From DATCHW01 sp036508135 (GTDB taxonomy: Bacteria > Bacteroidota > Ignavibacteria > Tepidaquicellales > Tepidaquicellaceae): a stretch of 30,875 nt of DNA. The notes beneath the pieces were generated by a model. That model was given only the letters and a program-made list of their open reading frames with translations, was not told the origin of the DNA and did no database searches. Both the position numbers and the translations under genes were made by a program. Every line of letters starts with the position of its first letter. The stretch's first letter is position 1. Below are positions 17,838 to 26,569 of the stretch, in pieces. The stretch lies in the NCBI GenBank assembly GCA_036508135.1, contig DATCHW010000143.1, forward strand, positions 1 to 30,875, written 5' to 3'.

Positions 17838-17857
17838 AAATTCCCTCCCGGGAATTT
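17838..17857 (-). terminator. Hairpin after the 18-heme gene
   Basis: AAATTCCC and GGGAATTT form a perfect 8-bp stem with a 4-base loop (TCCC on the plus strand), starting just past the stop of the 18-heme gene (17863). On the minus strand it is followed by TTATATAAAAAG, a weak U-tract, so it is probably a partial terminator or mRNA-end stabiliser that tunes expression of the downstream cytochromes. Confidence 0.5.
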
Positions 17858-17862
17858 CAGTA

Positions 17863-19929
17863 TCATTTTATATCTTTTAATTTTTTCTTGTAATCCGCCA
17901 AAACAGTGCTTATCAAATCATAGTTATGTACATATATGCTCGGATATGAATTAAACTGCGAAATCACCTTCTTTGTTTCATTAATAAGGCTTTTTTGTTC
18001 ATCATTTAGTTCTTTCGATTTAGGAGCAGCTACTAACCCTTCAACCTCAGATATCAGACTTTTTACATCATTTCTCCATTCCCCTGCCATGCTTTCGTAT
18101 TCCGGTTTATGGCATTTAGTACAAATCTTGCCATCGGGTTTAACTACACTGTTTGCTGATATGTGGCAATCAACACATCCGACGTTCGCTTGTTTCATAA
18201 AATCGGGCTGGTTCTTATTCAAATAATTTCCATTGAAAACTGTTGCCTGGAAGTTGTGGCATTTCTCACAGGATTCATTTCCTTTGCTCTGCGAGTGATG
18301 GCAATTATTGCAATTTTGTTTTGTAAGTATCAATTCACCGTGTTTCTCTGCATTGGAATGGCATTTATTACACGTTACTTTTTGCTGTACTATATGCTGA
18401 TTGTGAGAGAAGTTCAAACCATAAATGGTTTTTGTTATTTCCTGAATTCCGGCGTGGCAGTTATAGCACTCATTCGGAATAAATTCCGAATCGGATTTAA
18501 ACACAGGTAATTTAACCGTCGAGCCGATAGAAGTTAAAGCTTGAGTCATCAGATTATAACTGCCTACAAGCAGTTTATCAGCAAAAGCTATATTATGCAC
18601 GCTTTTCCCTATATCTACTATTTTAATATTATGGGATGCCTGGGATAAAAAATTATTCGCTTCATTTACATTAGTGCTTTTGGAATTTTTAACCTGTGCT
18701 TCAACAATGCTATAAATGGATTTTATCATCTTAAGTCTTGCAGTTGTTGCAGTTTCCCACTGAGTGATGAGTTTATCATAACCTCTGCCGTGACACTGGT
18801 TACAGGAGTTTTTTCCTGCTTTTGAAGTAGTGATACCTTTTGCATCAAGGTTGTGGAATACGTGGCAGCCCTTGCAATTTATTCCGTTCAAATACATTGT
18901 ACTAGGAGAATTATCAACTCCAAAGCCATTCTCTCCGGTGAAAAGACTAACCTGAGATGAGTGTGCATCACTATGGCAGCTTAAGCAATCAGGAGGTTTA
19001 TTCGGATCAATTTTTTGGATCTTGTGTTCAATTACATTATGGCAGGTGAAGCATTTCATACTATGTTTTGTAATATGGGTCTTGTGCATAAATTCCACGT
19101 CGTTGAATTTATCCAACCTATTTTCCTCAAAATGGCACTGGAAGCATCTTTCTTTTCCTACCTCCCCATTACCTGCGATTGTGTTATCGTGGCAGCTAAG
19201 ACAGGGAATATTATTCTTTACCACATTCGAATGGTCATACCGGTATTTAGTCATCTCTTCTTTTGACTTATTACTCCAGTTATGGCAGGTAGTACAGTTT
19301 GATAGTTTATCAAATTTATGTTCTTTATCATCCGATTTTTTAAAGTGGCAATTAAAGCACGTAGATGGAGTGATTTCCATATGCGTACCCTGAACTATCT
19401 GAGAGTGGCAGCTAATGCATTTCAGCGTTTTACCCCGTCGTAACTCCTGCAAATGGTGCATATGATTAAATGCTATACCTTTGAAATTATAAGTCGTATC
19501 CTGTAAAGCCTGTTTCTCGTGGCAACCTGAACGCGCACAAGTATTATCGGGAATATCAGCCCAGGGTTTTCGTTTCTTGTAAGAGGCAGAAATATAATTG
19601 ACAATCTGAACGAGTCCGTTGAGTTTCCCCCGGATTGTTCCGGATATACCCGGCTCAAAATGGCACTCCACACAGTCAACATCATTATGTGCGGATGTCC
19701 GCCAGCTCTGATAGAAAGTTTCCATATAGTGGCAGGTGGGACAGAAGCTCGGTCTGGAAGTAATTTCCGCCGATATCGAAATTACTATCAGGATAATAAA
19801 AATATTTAATCCCAGGAACAGAAAAAACCTTCTGAAACCCTTTACATTTTTGAAAAGTTTCTTCTTCTTTTTAGAAGCAGGTTCTTTTTTTTCTTCAATA
19901 TCTACCGGTTTTGTATCTTCACTATCCAT
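17863..19929 (-). CDS. Eighteen-heme membrane-anchored cytochrome with NapC/NirT N-terminus
   Basis: A 688-residue cytochrome. After a Lys/Glu-rich cytoplasmic tail a membrane span (about 35-54) leads into SRPSFCPTCHYMETFYQSW, the N-terminal signature of NapC/NirT quinol dehydrogenases. I count 17 CXXCH sites and one CX4CH (CARSGCH), 18 in all, with a heme-free insertion of about 100 residues between the twelfth and thirteenth sites and a helical heme-free C-terminal tail. The NapC-like start suggests direct contact with the quinol pool or with the NrfD partner encoded 70 bp upstream; the rest is a periplasmic heme wire. Enormous compared with NapC (about 200 residues). Several relatives occur in metal-reducing bacteria with NrfD modules. 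Confidence 0.87.
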   Translation of the reverse strand: MDSEDTKPVDIEEKKEPASKKKKKLFKNVKGFRRFFLFLGLNIFIILIVISISAEITSRPSFCPTCHYMETFYQSWRTSAHNDVDCVECHFEPGISGTIRGKLNGLVQIVNYISASYKKRKPWADIPDNTCARSGCHEKQALQDTTYNFKGIAFNHMHHLQELRRGKTLKCISCHSQIVQGTHMEITPSTCFNCHFKKSDDKEHKFDKLSNCTTCHNWSNKSKEEMTKYRYDHSNVVKNNIPCLSCHDNTIAGNGEVGKERCFQCHFEENRLDKFNDVEFMHKTHITKHSMKCFTCHNVIEHKIQKIDPNKPPDCLSCHSDAHSSQVSLFTGENGFGVDNSPSTMYLNGINCKGCHVFHNLDAKGITTSKAGKNSCNQCHGRGYDKLITQWETATTARLKMIKSIYSIVEAQVKNSKSTNVNEANNFLSQASHNIKIVDIGKSVHNIAFADKLLVGSYNLMTQALTSIGSTVKLPVFKSDSEFIPNECYNCHAGIQEITKTIYGLNFSHNQHIVQQKVTCNKCHSNAEKHGELILTKQNCNNCHHSQSKGNESCEKCHNFQATVFNGNYLNKNQPDFMKQANVGCVDCHISANSVVKPDGKICTKCHKPEYESMAGEWRNDVKSLISEVEGLVAAPKSKELNDEQKSLINETKKVISQFNSYPSIYVHNYDLISTVLADYKKKLKDIK

Positions 19930-19999
19930 ACGTAAAAATCCGTTAATTAATTCTTTAAATAATTTTTATAAAATAATTTTGAGTTAAATTTATTTAATA

Positions 20000-21157
20000 T
20001 CATTTATTTTCGCTTTTTTCGAAAAACGGAAAAACTCCGTCAAAAAGTTTTAATAAAATAAAAGGTATTATTATTATTACGGCTGATACTATTAATCCCT
20101 CTCTATCTAAGAACCCCGGAAAATATTCCGTAAATCCACGCATACTCTTTGAAACTAACTGTCCGCCTATTACAACATTCCACCGCATTAATAAGACCTG
20201 AATTAAAAGCATTCCGGAAGATAACCATATTAATAAATTTTTCAGCTTCAGATTTATTTTAATTAATGATGTTACTGTAAGCATAAGAAACGGAATAATT
20301 GAAAAGACTCCGATTTGTAATATTATATAGGAAACTTTAAGTTTCCCTGTTATCAATTGTTGTAAAACAACCCATCTTTCTGTTCTTTCATAAGCAATAG
20401 ATAACAGTTCCATAAGTTCGAGAATGACTGCAATAATCATAAAACCCCACAACCATTTTGCCATTAAATCCAGACTGTCCTGGTCAACTTTTTTCTTTCT
20501 TAGCCAATGAACGAACTGATATAAAAAGATAAGAACAGATAATCCGGAAACAATAGCCGAAAAAATAAATATTATAAACATCAGTGGTGTTGACCACCAT
20601 AGATTAGCTTTGATGGAACCGAACAGAAAACCAACATATCCATGTAAAATACATGCAACAGGTATTCCGAAAGCTGCAAAAAAAGTGACTAATTTTTTAT
20701 CAATTCTCCTTGTTTCTTCATTATCATTTGAATTTCCCAGGATAATAATGTTATAAATAAATTTTGATATCCCTCTGGAATTGGTATATTTATCAATCAA
20801 ATCAACTCGATAGCTCAACCAGACCTCCAAAATAACGATAATCATATAAAATGCATAAACGAATCCAAAACCACTCATAGCCGAACTGAAACTCGGAGTT
20901 AGCATAATATTGAATGCACGGTCAGGCCTGCCAAGATGATTTAGTAATGGAACTGTTGCAAATAAAAGAAATGCTAAAGATGATACGAGAGCAAATCTTG
21001 CAATTGGTTTGAGTTTTTCCATCCCGAAAACATGATAAAAAGAAGAAACTATAAAAGCTCCTGCAACCATACCCGTTATATATGGGTAAAGAACTATCAT
21101 GACAGTCCATGTTATATGAACTTCGTTTGGAAATACAAAGCTATCTAATGATTCCAC
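20000..21157 (-). CDS. NrfD/PsrC-type integral membrane quinol-interacting subunit
   Basis: A 385-residue protein of about ten membrane spans with the NrfD-family features ITGMVAGAFIVSSFYHVFG near the N-terminus and HLGRPDRAFNIM near residue 75. Family members oxidise or reduce menaquinol and pass electrons to a partner Fe-S protein. The start is GTG overlapping the TAG of the iron-sulphur gene by one base (TAGTG), so the two are translated together. No molybdopterin catalytic subunit is encoded nearby; the natural electron partner is therefore one of the cytochromes, as in the Cbc-type complexes of Geobacter and alternative complex III. Confidence 0.9.
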   Translation of the reverse strand: MESLDSFVFPNEVHITWTVMIVLYPYITGMVAGAFIVSSFYHVFGMEKLKPIARFALVSSLAFLLFATVPLLNHLGRPDRAFNIMLTPSFSSAMSGFGFVYAFYMIIVILEVWLSYRVDLIDKYTNSRGISKFIYNIIILGNSNDNEETRRIDKKLVTFFAAFGIPVACILHGYVGFLFGSIKANLWWSTPLMFIIFIFSAIVSGLSVLIFLYQFVHWLRKKKVDQDSLDLMAKWLWGFMIIAVILELMELLSIAYERTERWVVLQQLITGKLKVSYIILQIGVFSIIPFLMLTVTSLIKINLKLKNLLIWLSSGMLLIQVLLMRWNVVIGGQLVSKSMRGFTEYFPGFLDREGLIVSAVIIIIPFILLKLFDGVFPFFEKSENK

Positions 21158-21915
21158 TATTTAATCTCCATATCAAGTTCAATATAATAACACTTTGGAT
21201 TAGTTCCTAATTCGGGTTTAAGCAATCCATATCTCCTCGTATTAAGGATTTTACGGATTTTACTTTCGGGGTCTTTCAGATTACCATATATTCTTGCACT
21301 TCTCGGACAGGCATTTACGCAAGCAGGAGCAAGACCTTTCTGAATCCTATGGTAACAAAATGTACATTTATCTGCTGTACCTTTTTCAGGGTCAATATAC
21401 CTGCAGGCGTAAGGACACGCCTGAACACAATAACCACAGCCGACACAATGTTCTTTATCAACCAATACAACTTTATCGGGTGTCTCATAAGATGCACCGA
21501 CAGGACAAACCTGAACACAAGGGGAATCATAACAATGGTTACATAACTTTGGCACAAAGAACGACTTAACAATTTCAGAACTCGGAAAATTATCCTGTCT
21601 GAAACCTTCTAAAGCTCCTTTTGGAGAATCAACCCTGATTTTTCCATTCTTATTTACTTCGTATCTTTCAACCCATGTTCTATAATAATTGTCAGAGACA
21701 TTGTTTTCTATTTTGCATGCTCTTACACAAGCACCACAACCTATGCATCTTGATGTATCTATTATATAACCCCATTCATACTTAAGTAAATCGTCAAAAG
21801 TTTTAACATCTATTTTTTCATCAGAATCAGCAAACCCAAAAAATGAGCCGACGAGCACACCTGCAGTGGTAAAAATACCTACTTTAATAAATTGACGTCT
21901 GTCTATTTTTTCCAT
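21157..21915 (-). CDS. Tat-exported four-cluster iron-sulphur protein (NrfC/DmsB-like)
   Basis: A 252-residue ferredoxin-like electron-transfer subunit. DRRQFIK at the N-terminus followed by a hydrophobic stretch is a twin-arginine signal, so it folds with clusters in the cytoplasm and acts in the periplasm. Four cysteine quartets are complete: 57/60/63/67, 125/128/133/137, 157/160/163/167 and 184/187/199/203, the NrfC/PsrB/DmsB pattern for four [4Fe-4S] clusters. It should relay electrons between the NrfD quinone site and the multiheme cytochromes. It overlaps the nrfD-like gene by one base and follows the 15-heme gene by 61 bp. Confidence 0.92.
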   Translation of the reverse strand: MEKIDRRQFIKVGIFTTAGVLVGSFFGFADSDEKIDVKTFDDLLKYEWGYIIDTSRCIGCGACVRACKIENNVSDNYYRTWVERYEVNKNGKIRVDSPKGALEGFRQDNFPSSEIVKSFFVPKLCNHCYDSPCVQVCPVGASYETPDKVVLVDKEHCVGCGYCVQACPYACRYIDPEKGTADKCTFCYHRIQKGLAPACVNACPRSARIYGNLKDPESKIRKILNTRRYGLLKPELGTNPKCYYIELDMEIK

Positions 21916-21976
21916 TTAAAATTTATTTTTGCTTTCTGCTCTTTTTATATTAGAATAAAATAATTCTGAAAATTAA

Positions 21977-23248
21977 TTAATGACATTGTTTGCAAAATTC
22001 TTCTTTGTGGCATTTATTACATATTTCCTTTCCTTTTTGAGCAACTATTTCCTTATGATTATCACCAAAATCTTTCGGATGCGGCATTTCTAATTTATGA
22101 CAGGATATACAACTGTTCTTTCCGTGGCAAATCTCACACGATTGTTTGTTACTCATCCCGAATTTCGGATGTGTCTTTTTCCAATCTGCCATATGTGATG
22201 ATGGTTTGTTCTTCATATGGCAAGAATAACATTGATTCATAGTATGACATTTCTGACAAACATTCAAATTCTGCTTTCCAAATTCTTTATGTTCAATAAG
22301 CCAGTTTCCAGAGTGAGGATTTTCTCTGAACTTTACATTCATTTTATGAATTTTGTCCTGATGGCAGTTCAGACAAATCTTTTCATCACCTTTTATTATA
22401 ATTTCCTGACTCCCGACATGTGACGGCCATTCTATTTTTGGAGGATATTTATCATCTTTGAACGGCTTTTTCTCATGGCAAAGAAGACAGAATTTAGCAT
22501 TTCCGTTTTTATAAATTCTTCCCGTAGTTTCATTTTCCTTGTGGTAAAGATGGCAGGTCCTGCACTCAACATAATTATGATGCGGTTTCGTATTGAAATC
22601 ATCTACAATCTCTTTATGACAATCATTACATTCGAATATTGCAGGATGATTTGGTACATCTCTGAAACTCTTTTCCGGTTTCGGATCGTGACATTCGGTG
22701 CATCTGTAAACAATAGGGTGTATTCTTGATTTCCTGACTTCTGTTAAAAGGAAAACCGGTTCATGCGGACTGTGGCATTCGATACATTTTGTATTAATGT
22801 CATTTACGTGAAGAAATTTGTAGTGTTCTTCCTGAGAAATCTGCGGGAAATCTGATGGTTTCGCTTTCAACTTCCTATGGCACAGGAGGCATCCTTCCAG
22901 TTTGTATTCTTTTTCCATAACTGCTTGTTCTTTGGAAATATTTTTAGCATTGTCGCCACCCTTATGAAACGCCACATGTAATTTTCCGGAGCCATGACAA
23001 TCAGTGCATGGAACTGTGTAATGAGCATCTTTTTCGTGTAAATTGTATATATCATTGTGGCATTCTCCGCAGATTTTTATATCCTGATTTACAATTTCCT
23101 GATATTGGAGTTCAGTAACTGCATCCCATCTGTAATGACCATGGTCTCCGTAACTTTTGGGTTGAAATATCCTGCCTATAATAAATGCAATTATTAAAAT
23201 GATAAAGATTAAAGAAAAAACTTTAATGATATGCGATTTATTTTTCAT
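21977..23248 (-). CDS. Fifteen-heme membrane-anchored cytochrome
   Basis: A 423-residue cytochrome with an N-terminal membrane span (about 9-26) and 15 CXXCH sites. The C-terminal third is built of close pairs (CQKCHTMNQCYSCH, CEICHGKNSCISCH, CNKCHKEEFCKQCH) and the final histidine of the last site is the last residue of the protein, so the terminal heme must lie at the surface. No CXXCK site. It lies upstream of the Fe-S/NrfD pair in the same transcript and is the likely cytochrome subunit of that complex. I do not recognise a named orthologue. Confidence 0.86.
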   Translation of the reverse strand: MKNKSHIIKVFSLIFIILIIAFIIGRIFQPKSYGDHGHYRWDAVTELQYQEIVNQDIKICGECHNDIYNLHEKDAHYTVPCTDCHGSGKLHVAFHKGGDNAKNISKEQAVMEKEYKLEGCLLCHRKLKAKPSDFPQISQEEHYKFLHVNDINTKCIECHSPHEPVFLLTEVRKSRIHPIVYRCTECHDPKPEKSFRDVPNHPAIFECNDCHKEIVDDFNTKPHHNYVECRTCHLYHKENETTGRIYKNGNAKFCLLCHEKKPFKDDKYPPKIEWPSHVGSQEIIIKGDEKICLNCHQDKIHKMNVKFRENPHSGNWLIEHKEFGKQNLNVCQKCHTMNQCYSCHMKNKPSSHMADWKKTHPKFGMSNKQSCEICHGKNSCISCHKLEMPHPKDFGDNHKEIVAQKGKEICNKCHKEEFCKQCH

Positions 23249-23366
23249 AAATGCAGTAAGAAATTATAAAAAATTGATAATTTTTTTTCTCTAATCCCAA
23301 TTTATTCCTGTAATACCTAAGTTTAATTTAAAATAGATAAAATATCTTTTATAAAAAAGATTTTTA

Positions 23367-24089
23367 TTAAACGCTTTCATTAATAATATTTTCTTTATCA
23401 TCATTTTCCTTTATAGATTCTTCTATTGCTGCCAATTCCCTCGGATGTTCATGTTCCATTTGTTCCCTTGTAAGATGTCCGTTAATCCAGGCTCTATTCA
23501 TTGGGGCAACATCGGGATTCAGGAATATGAAATAGAAATGCCAGACTAAAATAGCAAGTGACGCAAGAATGGCTTCAAACCAATGAATTGCAGTAGCAAT
23601 ATTCATTCCCCCCATTCCGATAACCGGTAGAAATATATTTTCGAACCAAAGAAGAGCTCCGGTAGCACCCATCACAACAGTTCCCCATACTACTGCCCAG
23701 TATTCGGCTTTTTCAATATAACTGAACCTTCCGAAATTCGGTTTCGGAGCTTTATCTGAAACAAGATATTTCAAAGAAGCAAATAAATCCGTGATATCCT
23801 GTTTATAAAACCAGAGATCTTTAATGAGCTGTCTTCCCCGCCTGGTAAAAATTACGTAGAATAAATGGTAAAAAGATGCTGCGATCATCATCACTGCGGC
23901 AATGCGGTGCATTACCCCTCTGAATTCAAATGCGTTCTTTCCTATAACTGCAACGATCCATTTCACCCACCATGTTTCCGGATATTTGAGTGCAAACCCT
24001 GTAATCACCAGTGTTATAAATGTAGAAAGTAAAAGGAAATGCTGAATCCTTTCATTCTTAGTCATTCTCAGATATTTCTTTTCTTCCAT
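23367..24089 (-). CDS. Di-heme cytochrome b (b561/FdnI-like) membrane subunit
   Basis: A 240-residue four-span membrane protein. Histidines 17, 61, 75, 169 and 184 (in RIQHFLL, VMHRIAA, FYHLFYV, AIHWFEA and VWHFYF) supply the axial ligands for two b hemes, the layout of formate dehydrogenase gamma/FdnI and HydC-type cytochromes b. It would connect the quinone pool to a periplasmic partner. It starts 18 bp past the 19-heme gene, which itself ends in a membrane helix, so the two probably form one complex. A charged cytoplasmic tail follows the last span. Confidence 0.88.
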   Translation of the reverse strand: MEEKKYLRMTKNERIQHFLLLSTFITLVITGFALKYPETWWVKWIVAVIGKNAFEFRGVMHRIAAVMMIAASFYHLFYVIFTRRGRQLIKDLWFYKQDITDLFASLKYLVSDKAPKPNFGRFSYIEKAEYWAVVWGTVVMGATGALLWFENIFLPVIGMGGMNIATAIHWFEAILASLAILVWHFYFIFLNPDVAPMNRAWINGHLTREQMEHEHPRELAAIEESIKENDDKENIINESV

Positions 24090-24107
24090 ATATTTTTCTC
24101 TTATCCT

Positions 24108-26006
24108 TTAACTTTTTTTTTGTTTGTGCTTTAATTTTTTTCTCAGGTCAAGTATATTATGTAATACCATTCCTCCTATAACCATTATTATCAGCGCAAT
24201 ATAGATCCTTGAAATCCAGAATAAAGCAGGTGACGTTGCTCTATCCACTATCGCATGAACCGGTGCATCAAAGAATGTTGAAGTTGCTCCCGGATGACAC
24301 TTTCCGCAGGTGACGGGGAGATTCTTTTTATTGATTGAAGATAACGTGTCAGTTGAATTTCTGATATTGTGATTTCCGTGACAACTTTCACAGTTTGCTG
24401 CAACTTTGGAACCGCTTCTTGTAGCCAGTCCGTGGAAACTTTCATTATAAGATTCGGCAACGCCCAAAGGCAGATCATTGTTTTTTACCATTTCAACCGA
24501 TGCATGGCAATTCGCACATAATTGAACAATTCCTTTTGAATTAGAAATTTTATTACCCTGATCGTCTTTGTTAAGTATCTGATGATTACCGTGACAATTA
24601 ACACAGCTCGGCGCATCAGAATTTAATTTTGAAGTTATTGCAACCTGATGAACACTACCACTGAATTCAGATAATTGTTTCGTATGACATTCCGCTTTTC
24701 CGCAAGTATTAGCAACATTCTTCTTATTGATATTGGATGTAGAGTCTTTTGAACTGTTCATTTGATGCGCGCCATGGCAATCAGAGCAGGTAGCTGCATT
24801 CAAATTTCCCTTTTCAAGTGCTTTATAATGGAAACTCTGTTTATATAAATCAGTATGGGAATTTAAATCAGTAAGAGACTTTATCTTCCCGTCTGTATGG
24901 CATCCAAGACACAGATCTGCCTGATTTATTTTGGAAAATTCGTCAGACAATTTAACTGATTTAACAGAATGTTCTCCGTGACAGGTAACACAGGAGGGAG
25001 CATCTTTATTGCCTTGCTGAAATTGTTTTCCGTGAGCCGAATTTTTGTAATTATTAACAACGTCAGAATGGCATTTACCGCAAGTTTCCAGCATCTTTGC
25101 TTTAACCGTAGAAGTGCCCGGCTCTACTGCTCTATCAATCATATGATCACCGTGGCAATCGACACACCCGGCAGCAGGTAATCCGTTTTGCTGAGGAAAA
25201 CTGTGTATGCTTGTTTTATATTGGGTTACAAATTTTGCCGAACCTCTTTCTTCACCGGGAAACATTTTTGTATCCAGATGGCACTTGAGGCAAGCTTGTG
25301 ATTCAATTGAAACCTTGCTGTTGATAATATTGTGTGAGCCATGGCAATCAACACAGGTAGGAGCTTTATTATTCCCCTGACTTAGTACGAGCTGGTGAAT
25401 ACTGTTATTGAAATCGGCATTATGCTTAGCGTGACACTTCCCGCATAACTGCTGTGATTCACCTTTGCTTATTTTTTTTACTTCGTGTCCGCCATTATGA
25501 CAATTTTCACACTTAACATTTTTTTTATAGTGCATGCTTTGCTTGAAAGCCTGAACATTTTTATTCTGATGGCAGTTGAGACAATTATTCGTCTGGTTAG
25601 CTTCTAATTCCTTTTTGGAGACTATGTTGTGAGGATTATGGCAGTTTGCACAAGCCACATTTGAATGCACATTATTTGCCCCGCTTTTGATTTCACCGTG
25701 GCAGTCTTTGCAGCTTGCAAGTGACTTTAACGGATTATGCGGAATATTGTCAGGATTATAATTCTGGTGGCAGTCGGTACATTCTGCGCTCCCATGCGGA
25801 GATTTTTTATAATCTCCCGGATTTATGTAAATAGAAATTTTCTTTCCATTTTTTTCCATTGTTAAATCTTTATCCTCGTGGCATACCAGGCAGTCATCGC
25901 TTCCTTTTGCTTTCAAATACTGATAACCGATTACGCTAAAAACTAATCCTGTTAATAAAAACAATATAGAAGCAGGCACGAAAATCTTTTTATATTTTAA
26001 CTTCAT
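24108..26006 (-). CDS. Nineteen-heme cytochrome anchored at both ends
   Basis: A 632-residue cytochrome with an N-terminal span (about 9-28), 18 CXXCH sites plus one CX4CH (CGKAECH), and a C-terminal membrane helix (about 597-615) followed by a basic tail RKKLKHKQKKS. The repeated module C-x2-CHG-x-H (CVDCHGSH, CVDCHGDH, CVTCHGEH, CSDCHGAH, CVNCHGNH, CESCHGNH) alternates with CGKCH/CLGCH sites, suggesting growth by internal duplication. His616 at the end of the last helix (VLHNILDL) could be a b-heme ligand at the interface with the cytochrome b encoded next. Together they resemble a split form of Geobacter CbcL-type proteins, in which a multiheme and a cytochrome b domain are fused; that comparison is inference. 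Confidence 0.87.
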   Translation of the reverse strand: MKLKYKKIFVPASILFLLTGLVFSVIGYQYLKAKGSDDCLVCHEDKDLTMEKNGKKISIYINPGDYKKSPHGSAECTDCHQNYNPDNIPHNPLKSLASCKDCHGEIKSGANNVHSNVACANCHNPHNIVSKKELEANQTNNCLNCHQNKNVQAFKQSMHYKKNVKCENCHNGGHEVKKISKGESQQLCGKCHAKHNADFNNSIHQLVLSQGNNKAPTCVDCHGSHNIINSKVSIESQACLKCHLDTKMFPGEERGSAKFVTQYKTSIHSFPQQNGLPAAGCVDCHGDHMIDRAVEPGTSTVKAKMLETCGKCHSDVVNNYKNSAHGKQFQQGNKDAPSCVTCHGEHSVKSVKLSDEFSKINQADLCLGCHTDGKIKSLTDLNSHTDLYKQSFHYKALEKGNLNAATCSDCHGAHQMNSSKDSTSNINKKNVANTCGKAECHTKQLSEFSGSVHQVAITSKLNSDAPSCVNCHGNHQILNKDDQGNKISNSKGIVQLCANCHASVEMVKNNDLPLGVAESYNESFHGLATRSGSKVAANCESCHGNHNIRNSTDTLSSINKKNLPVTCGKCHPGATSTFFDAPVHAIVDRATSPALFWISRIYIALIIMVIGGMVLHNILDLRKKLKHKQKKS

Positions 26007-26015
26007 CGTAGTAAT

Positions 26016-26369
26016 TTAGAGAGTAATATTTTTGAATATTTCTTCGAGTTCACGGAGTTTTAAAGGTTCGGATATTTTTATTATATCCTTGTCTTCATTT
26101 ATTTCATTATCAAACTCCGTTAATGAAGGGAGATGAATTATTTTTGATTCCGAATATGTATTGTAAATCTTATGTTTTAATTTGTTATTAATTTCCGAAT
26201 CGACGATTATGAAATCCGGCAGATAGCCCAGATCTTCGAGCATATCATATTCCGGACTGTTCAGTTGTGTAGTTTTGAACTTGTAATTTGTATGAGAAAA
26301 ATATTTTGATATCATACAGCAAATGTCAGGTGTAAGGCAAAAAATATGTATTTTTAGTTCTTTTTCCAT
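26016..26369 (-). CDS. Degenerate receiver-domain (pseudo-receiver) protein
   Basis: A 117-residue protein that reads as a response-regulator receiver fold. KIHIFCLTPD aligns with the first strand but lacks the acidic pair; PDFIIVDSEI keeps an aspartate (57) at the phosphorylation position; IKISEPLKLRELEEIF matches the last strand and helix, with Glu in place of the invariant Lys before Pro. So the fold is kept and the phosphorylation chemistry probably lost. It is the first gene of the electron-transfer operon, 9 bp before the 19-heme gene. I chose the ATG at 26369; an upstream in-frame ATG at 26399 would lie at or before the predicted sigma-54 transcription start. Function unknown; redox or protein-protein regulation is possible. 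Confidence 0.6.
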   Translation of the reverse strand: MEKELKIHIFCLTPDICCMISKYFSHTNYKFKTTQLNSPEYDMLEDLGYLPDFIIVDSEINNKLKHKIYNTYSESKIIHLPSLTEFDNEINEDKDIIKISEPLKLRELEEIFKNITL

Positions 26370-26409
26370 TGCTCGAATAATTAAGTACGTTTTATACAAT
26401 GATTATAAA

Positions 26410-26424
26410 GCAATTACTATACCA
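26410..26424 (-). promoter_or_regulatory. Putative sigma-54 (-24/-12) promoter
   Basis: On the minus strand TGGTATAGTAATTGC, followed by TTT, has GG and GC with exactly the 10-base spacing of the -24/-12 elements, and TTGCTTT matches the -12 consensus well. Transcription would start near 26398, 29 bases before the pseudo-receiver ATG at 26369. A sigma-54 activator gene lies upstream at 27192-28541. An imperfect dyad TGTG-N11-CACA at 26484-26502, about 75-90 bp upstream of the start, could be an enhancer site. Confidence 0.55.
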
Positions 26425-26569
26425 TAGAGCAAGGATATAAATAGTTGATTTTAAATAACTTATAAAAAATGAATAATTTAAGATGTGGAATTTATCTACA
26501 CAAATCAATGAAAAAAAGAAACATAGTTAAAAAGTAAGGAGTAATAGGTCGAAAAGTAGAAAGGTTTGA

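Noticed and set aside
17152..19393. Several plus-strand open frames of 60-123 codons within the cytochrome genes
   Set aside because: They are antisense shadows of CXXCH-rich genes, with no start signals or recognisable domains.
26370..26399. Upstream start codon at 26399 for the pseudo-receiver gene
   Set aside because: It coincides with the predicted sigma-54 transcription start, and the extra ten residues do not fit the first receiver strand.
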